Of a stretch of DNA of 64,000 bases, positions 57,604-64,000 are shown piece after piece. A model generated the notes under the pieces. The model was not told where the DNA came from and made no database searches. It saw only the letters and a program-made list of their open reading frames with translations. The stretch is from Whalleya microplaca (Eukaryota > Ascomycota > Sordariomycetes > Xylariales > Xylariaceae). Within the stretch, counting starts at the first letter, position 1, and each line of letters starts with the position of its first letter. Location: NCBI GenBank assembly GCA_022497155.1, contig MU385717.1:620001-684000 (forward strand), read 5' to 3'. A program made the translations under genes and the position numbers.

Positions 57604-59162
57604 ATGTATACGATGTTTCTTCAGCGTGGTTCTCGTGTGATTCGGCGGCAATGGCAACTCTACCAGGGTCTAAACCGCATCACGGATTCCCAAGTCCGCG
57701 GGGCTTATCGCGCTCCCAGAGGGTTCCACTCGACGAGGACTATGCAAGTGGTGAAGCCGGTTCTACTCGCTGACGTTGGTGAAGGTGAATAATTATTCAA
57801 TATACGGCAATGACTCTATTCTAGGGTACTAAGTCTCTTACAGGAATTGTCGAGTGTGAGATTATACAATGGTTCGTCGAGCCCGATGCCCGAGTCGAGG
57901 AGTTCTCGCCTTTATGCGAGGTTCAAAGCGATAAGGCCTCCGTCGAGATCACTAGCCGCTTTTCGGGCGTCGTGAAGAAGCTTCACTACGAGGCCGGTGA
58001 GATGGCAAAAGTTGGGAAGCCATTTGTCGACATCGACATACAAGGAGGCGCAAAACAAGAAGACTTAGATGCTCTGACCGCCCCGGAGCCTTCATCGGGA
58101 GGAGCTTCGGAGCCTCTGAATAAGGAGGGTTTGAGTAAACCACCGCAGACACATGGCTCTGATAGCAATGGAACTGCCACTTCTGCTGGCGATGGCCCAA
58201 AATCCCAGCCAGCCACAGTCCAGAAAAGCAAATTCGCATCTTTAGCAACCCCGGCAGTCCGACACCTGTCCAAGGAGTTGAACATAGATATAACAGAAAT
58301 ACAAGGGACGGGGAAGGACGGTAGGGTTTTGAAGGAAGACATCTATAGATTTGTCGAAAAGAGAGATTCCCCGGCTCAGTCAACTCAGCCCACGAGCGCC
58401 TCCTCTTCTATACCAGCAAGCACAGACAAGCAGACCGAGACCACCGTCCAACTAACAAACACCCAACAACAAATGTTCAAGACCATGACCCGGTCCTTGA
58501 GCATACCGCACTTCCTCTACGCCGACGAGGTCGATTTCTCCAGCCTGGTCGAATTGCGTCGGCGCCTGAACAGGGTGCTCTCGCAATCCGGGAAGGAAGG
58601 GGAGGTGTCGAAAATCTCCTACTTACCCTTCATCGTCAAAGCGGTCTCTCTAGCCTTGTACCAATATCCCACGCTCAATGCCCGAGTCGATATGGACGCG
58701 CAGACCTCAAAGCCGGTACTTATCCATCGCAGCCAGCACAACATCGGCATAGCGATGGACACACCCTCGGGCCTCGTAGTGCCCGTGATCAAGAACGTAG
58801 GCGCGCGGAATGTGCTCTCCATAGCGGAGGAGCTAGTCCGCCTGCAGGCTCAGGCCGTGGCTGGAAAGCTGTCGCTGCAGGACCTGAGTGGGGGCACAAT
58901 CACGGTCTCCAACATCGGCAACATAGGGGGCACGTATCTCTCACCGGTCATCGTCGAAAAGGAGGTGGCTATCCTGGGTATTGGGCGAATGCGCACGATC
59001 CCTGCGTTCGACGACCAGGACAGGGTGGTGAAGAAACAGGTCTGCAACTTCAGTTGGAGCGCCGACCACCGCGTCGTGGATGGGGCGGCCATGGCACGGG
59101 CCGCCGATGTGGTGCGCAGGATCGTGGAGGAACCGGACGTTATGGTGCTTCACCTGCGGTAG
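57604..59162 (+). CDS. Dihydrolipoyl transacylase E2 of the branched-chain 2-oxoacid dehydrogenase complex
   Basis: Two exons, 57604..57784 and 57844..59162, with a 59-nt intron (donor GTGAAT, acceptor CAG); 499 residues. Mitochondrial presequence with Arg-rich start and GFHSTRTMQVVK. Lipoyl domain: LADVGEGIVECEIIQWFVEP with the lipoylated Lys91 in QSDKASVEI. Pro/Ser-rich linker; E1/E3-binding domain (LATPAVRHLSKELNIDITEI, GTGKDGRVLKEDI); second linker; catalytic acyltransferase domain with NIGIAMDTPSGLVVPVIKN, GGTITVSNIGNIGGTYLSPV and the active-site DHRVVDGA. It is of the BCKDH (DBT) type, judged from the QSDKA lipoyl motif and the GEGIVEC start, rather than pyruvate or 2-oxoglutarate E2. 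It acts in valine, leucine and isoleucine degradation. The next ATG at 57613 is also possible. Confidence 0.92.
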
Positions 59163-60432
59163 GTAAGCTAGGGTGGGCGTGCGCCCAGAAGGAAAGGAAG
59201 TTAGTCTGGCCAAACGGACGGGTTTCGCCAAGCTGCAGTTACATATGCAGTGTGTGCTTACCCGACCTTAGAGGCATGATCTGATTTGGGGCATGGTTCT
59301 ATCTATCTACTACCATCAAGTATCATATGTACATGTATATACTAGAGTAGTCCCAAGACTAGCAGCGCATACCACATACATATGTATGAATTTTCTTTCC
59401 CCAAAAGTGCACTTTAGGGTAACAGCCAAGACCCTAAACCCCAGTTTTGACAGCCTTATTGTTAGTTTGTGTTCTTCCTGACTTCCAATAGGGAGAGAGG
59501 GCCTGGGAATGTTGCACTTCCACACCAGCAGCATGCAGTCTTCATGGGTATAAGATCGCAGAATTATGCCTATACAGGGCGCGAACACCACATGACTTTG
59601 TGACTCCGCAGTCAATCCCAACTGATCGGCTCCGAATCCCGTTTCGAACGAAATGATGAATCTCCTGCGTGTGCATATCTGACCGCAGGGTGCCATGATG
59701 ATATGACCTGCGAGAAGCGAGAAACAGCCACGTGTAGAAAGATGACGCAGGAGGCTTGAATAAAGGGAAACGTAGTAAGTCATGAAAGGCGTGTCATATC
59801 TCATAATATGTTAGGCTCGGTCAGAGGCAGTTAGGTGTGTCCCGATAGCAATATACAACAGTCCCCAACCGCTGAGAGCAAACGGATTAGATGTCTTCTG
59901 CATGGCTTTAGTCCGGCAAAACAGTGCCTATATCCCAGGCATCTTGAGATATAGCGTGAGCACGCAACGTAACGTCACGTTATGAATAACTTCGAGCAGT
60001 TTCTATGTAAGTGACGGCACTGGAAGGATTGTGGACTTGACTGGTTTCCCCCGAAAAGAGTCTCTTGGCAGCGGAGTGTCCGCGGAAGTGTCAAACACCT
60101 TCCTCGTAAGGCCACTCCCTGACATTCTGTCTATATACATTGAACCACGCATGTTAGATACTCCTATCTCCCTAGCAAAAATATTTTACTTTTTGCTCGC
60201 TCTATAAACAAACCAATGTTGTGGATATCCAAAAACGCCTATAGGTAAATTTTAACGTAGCCTCCGGAATGCGATACTTCGATAACAATTAATCCATCCG
60301 GTTGCCTCTCTTTATGCGCCAAAGTGGATGATAGACCTTGTTCCTAATTGTGCTCACGTGAAACAATAATGCTGATCCCGCTATATATGGGTCGCCCCTT
60401 GTGTCACTATAGCGGTGCGATGCCCTGCCAGA
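59163..60432. other. Convergent 3' intergenic region
   Basis: A 1.27-kb spacer between convergent genes. A 162-codon minus-strand frame (59316..59804) exists but has no recognisable features, and I do not call it. No RNA gene or ordered repeat was seen. Confidence 0.5.
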
Positions 60433-61216
60433 TTAGATCGATGTAGTCTCGTCGATCTTCGTAATGACTTTTTTCAGGGCTTCTCTCTCAACCTCGGCCA
60501 TTGGCCCGCTCACGTCAACACTGATGACGTCCGTCTCCTCCGCTGTCGGCGGCTCCAGAATAGAGAATTGGCTGTGTACCATGTTGGCTCCCATGTAGTG
60601 TCCTTGTCTTAGGCCAACCCGTTCAAGAAGCACGGCTTCGGGGGCATGGAGATATATGAAATGGAGTACGACGTCGTGCGAGTAGTAAGGGGCCACCCTG
60701 ATAACATCCCGGTACTTGCGCTTGAGAGCCGAGCATGTAAGTACAACCCCTTCTGCTCCATTGGCGAGTTTTCGAAGAGATTCGTCTCGCAAGACAGTAA
60801 GCCAGTCCCATCGGTCAGCGTCCGTCAACGGTACGCCGTTCGCCATCTTGTCAATATTTGCCTTGGGATGGAACTAAAAAATACCCAATCAGAATGTTGT
60901 ACAATCACAAGTAGTAACAAGGGATTAGATCTAGACATACCTCATCGCCTTCCATATAGGGCAACTTAAGGGCCGATGCCAGATACTTAGCAACAGTCGT
61001 CTTACCACAGCCGGCAGGACCAGTAACGAGCCAGATGTGATGGTACCTCGGCGTAGGCTTACCATTGACGTTCGCAATAGAATTGTTCGACGTTACCGGC
61101 ACGACGGTTGCATTAATTGGTTTCGGGTTCGTACTCAGGGAATTCATTGTTGCAACCATGTTGCTCGGTGACGAAGGTTGCGAGTTCACCGAAACCGGGC
61201 TGTCGTAGGATAACAT
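60433..61216 (-). CDS. Gluconokinase (thermoresistant GntK family)
   Basis: Two exons, 61216..60941 and 60873..60433, with a 67-nt intron; 238 residues. It phosphorylates gluconate to 6-phosphogluconate, feeding the pentose phosphate pathway. The catalytic domain starts near residue 58 (HHIWLVTGPAGCGKTTVAK, P-loop at 66-73). The splice restores MEGDEFHPKANIDKMANGVPL, and TDADRWDWL, TCSALKRKYRDVIR and LRQGHYMGANMVHSQFSILE follow. All are typical of the GntK/IDNK family. The first about 57 residues (Ser/Asn/Thr-rich) are an extension with no recognised signal; internal Met codons at 20 and 24 could be alternative starts. Confidence 0.9.
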
Positions 61217-64000
61217 TGGTGCAAACTTCCTTCTATTATAAATTTATTGCAAGCGAAACACGAGGTTACTTGGTCACAGGCACTCCAAGGCAAAATTGAG
61301 GATAAATTGAGCAAGTACGTAGCTCCAGTAAATGGGTACGAATTGGGCGCCTATGAGACCAGGAGCTTGCACTGAGATATGAGGGGTTGCTAATTGGAAC
61401 TTCAGGATACTGAGAAAAATAGAGTCCTTCGAGTTTTTCAAAAATGTAAAGGATCAAGAATCTGAATAAAGAAAATCGGGTGTAATTAAAGAAACGCAAT
61501 ATCGGTAGAGAACAGACCGCAGTAGACTTCAGGACGCCGGCGAGGGTTAGCTTTATAAGTGGGCGTGAGCACCGCGTAGCAGGCATTGGGCCTACAATTT
61601 GAAATGACGAAGTTGCTGTAATATCTGACGGTGCCACAGTGCCGACGGCAACTGAAGCAGCAAAAAAAACTTCAGCAAGGTCTAGTACGCCTAGTACCTG
61701 AACCCCGAGATCCGCCGCGAGAGAACGACAAGGGTTCTGCTGGGACCAGACACCAAGAGAAGCTCAAGAAGACGTCGAAGAAGGCAATTCCTAGTGGCAA
61801 AGAGCCAATCACACTTGCGTGCTGAAATCTTCTTGGGGCTCCGGGCTTGCTCGACGTCAGGCGGGAGGGGTGTGGATAAAAGCGAACAGGTACCCATCCA
61901 CTTTGGATGTTGTAAGATTCAAGTACCTCTTGATGGAGAGTCAAGTACCCTCCTTACTTTAGATGGAGACCCCAAGAAGGAGACCCGATCCACGGCGGGC
62001 ATTGTGGAATGGCGAGAGCCTCCTATCTAGGCACTACCTAGATACATATCTTATAGAGCCGAGTAATAAATATAGTCTCGAGAGTGTTCATGCGCATGTG
62101 GGCTGAAATGCAAACCAGCATAACCGATGCCTCCACTGACCTGGGGAGGATCAGCACGATGTTTGCTTATTGAACCGAATCGTACTGTACGGAATACACA
62201 TACACGTAGACGCCCTTTGCGATATCAAAACATACCTGTCTCTCTGTGCCTTGTAATGTGGTAGACTTCGCAGAGGTAAGAAACGGGCAGGCCCGAGACC
62301 AACCGGTTTATCTAGATACGGGAGTGAAGTAGAAAGCTCATCAATAGGTAAGCCAACAATGTTTACCTAGATGGCATCCCTTCGTCGTACACGCAGTCGG
62401 TGAAACCAAAAGCATGCGACTGGAACTCATCATCAACGGTTTTCAGGAACATGAAAACAGGCTGAAGTCAGGTAGGTTGTGTTGGCTGGCTGGCTGGAGA
62501 TGATTGGCGGAGGATTGCCCAACATACTGGAGGTCAGACTCACCAAGGTGCGAATCGGCGAAATATGTTCAATCTGGACACATTTGATAGGAGAGGAAAG
62601 TATCTATCTGGGCGGTAGGAGGTATCACACAAGTATCGTGGGGGCGAACACAGAGTAACTAATTGTACCTACTGCGTAGTACGGAGTAGGCAGGAAATTT
62701 GGTACAATCTTGGACCTTGGGCTGCTGGGCTGCTCGGATCGAAGAAAGGAAACCCGAAAGCCAAGCGGTCCTGGGAATGGGATTGTGGAGGAAAACGTGC
62801 TTACGTACCAGGACAGGGGAGAAATGAGACAACAAAAGAAGTGGAAACTCAGGTCACGAGTTGACGACTTATTAATATAGCACTACCATTTATAGGTACC
62901 TACCATAGTATATTCATGTACTTACATTAATGTAATTATTGTTCTTTTACCCCTTTTCACCTAACTGTTCAAGGTCCTTAGTCTCTCGAAGGCAATCATT
63001 GGCCTACGTGTAGGTATTTACATCGGCGTACCAACGCGTTCATGTTACATATATGATAGGAGTCATCCTACCATACAACTGCAATATACACATCCATGAT
63101 CTACCAGGATATGTAGGTAGACATGCACGGCATATATTGTATCGGACGTACTACCTGACCGTACGCAGGTCAAGGGCCGAGAGACCCGCAAGTTACACTA
63201 CTGCGTACCTACTGGAAGGTACCGGGAGGAGGTATGTATTATAAATTATGACGAGATACCCCTCTGTGGATGCATCTAGAAAACTTCTCGAACTCGATTC
63301 TTTGTCGTCGTCTATATCTATGCAGCTATGTCAGCAACATATTGACTAGGTACGACAACTGTTGTCCAATTAGGTTGTGTTAGTCGAACCTTCTACAGCA
63401 AAGCAAATCAGGCTGTGCTGAGAACGCCATCGCAATTGGACCGGAAACTTGTGATATCAATTCCAGTGCATATGTTTCAATACATCCCTCGAGGTGAGCG
63501 CACATATGCATACCTCCTTACAGACCCGGGGAAGCCTTTATCTCTCCATTTGTTTAGGTATTCATGCAGCCACCTGAATATGGGCATGGAACGTACCTCT
63601 GTATTGCAGAAGTGTGATAGACAGGGCCGGCCGGCAGTGGATTGACGTTTTGACGTTTTGTGATGTTTAGCTAGCTCTGCGTCGCGTTCGAGATCCAGCC
63701 GTTTGTCTCACTATACGTCGTAACAACGTTGATCCCAGCTGTTAGCCCTACGGTATGTAGCTCGGCTGCTATTCCCGTCACCCCGTTCCATTCTCATGCA
63801 TTGCTCTCCCAACCCGCTAGGTTAGTATTTGCAATCCACACTCACGACAACGACTGTTCGGTGTTAGTGGACCCGGGGAACACGGGGAAGTCGGCAACAT
63901 CTAAATATGCAACATCGTCTTCACCGCTTAAAGGCCCGATGATAAAACAAAGATTTCGTCTTCCGTCTGCCTGTCTGCCAATGATATTCTAGTAGAGCGC
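61217..64000. other. Gene-poor right end of the window
   Basis: 2.8 kb upstream of the gluconokinase gene up to the window end. The proximal part (61217 to about 61600) should hold its promoter. Small frames at 61631..61825 and 63729..63992 have no family features. The region 62880-63250 is AT-rich with many GTAC/TACC words. No tRNA, rRNA, repeat array or transposon remnant was recognised. Part of this may be the regulatory region of a gene beyond the window. Confidence 0.45.

Noticed and set aside
59316..59804. 162-codon minus-strand frame between the branched-chain E2 and gluconokinase genes
   Set aside because: There is no recognisable motif, the composition is irregular, and it lies in a convergent spacer. 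Could be tested by transcription data, but it cannot be supported from sequence.
61631..61825. Lys/Gln-rich 64-codon plus-strand frame
   Set aside because: Too short, no family features, and no flanking exon with matching phase found.

Overview
The window is nuclear DNA of a filamentous ascomycete, most likely a member of the Sordariomycetes. The gene set is typical of that group: arginine-specific carbamoyl-phosphate synthase, NPL4, BRR2, RFC2, ERG26, the LIM-RhoGAP LRG1, PRP5, RPL35, GOS1, ATP10, a mitochondrial branched-chain E2 and gluconokinase. The introns are short (about 50 to 90 nt), with GTAAGT/GTATGT-type donors and CTAAC-type branch sites. I see no operons, prophage, CRISPR array, secondary-metabolite cluster or intact transposon. 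Exon boundaries below were read by hand from splice signals, reading phase and family motifs.

Layout. 1-8 kb: the 3' end of the arginine CPSase large subunit (+), NPL4 (-), and a PWWP plus TFIIS-N/LEDGF-like chromatin protein (-). 8-19 kb: BRR2 (-), an unrecognised coiled-coil protein (+), RFC2 (-). 19-20.5 kb: an AT-rich stretch without open frames. 20.5-28 kb: a DUF2417 membrane protein with an alpha/beta-hydrolase-like half (-), a Ser-rich conserved protein whose frame is broken by a TAG (-), and a low-complexity fungal protein (+). 28.9-38 kb: a UBE2Z-class ubiquitin-conjugating enzyme carrying a second UBC-like domain (-), ERG26 (+), LRG1 (-). 40.6-52.3 kb: a fungal protein with a Trp-rich C-terminal domain (+), a mitochondrial HMG-box protein (-), PRP5 (+), a small N-terminally acylated protein (-), a six-finger C2H2 regulator resembling Zap1/ZafA (+). 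53.4-61.2 kb: RPL35 (-), GOS1 (+), ATP10 (-), branched-chain E2 (+), gluconokinase (-). The last 2.8 kb hold no gene I can support.

From 23 kb on the genes alternate strictly in orientation, giving divergent pairs with shared upstream regions and convergent pairs with short 3' spacers. The genes are mostly unrelated housekeeping functions. Two spliceosomal helicases (BRR2, PRP5) and two mitochondrial genes that share a 420 bp promoter region (ATP10 and the branched-chain E2) are the only functional neighbourhoods I see.

Most unusual points: the UBE2Z ortholog with an extra UBC-like domain and a 12-nt exon in its active-site motif; four stop-free introns of length 3n that hide inside apparently continuous reading frames of BRR2 and PRP5; an in-frame TAG in the middle of an otherwise continuous gene; a Cys-rich cluster in the Zap1-like regulator; and RPL35 exons of 3 and 9 nt.
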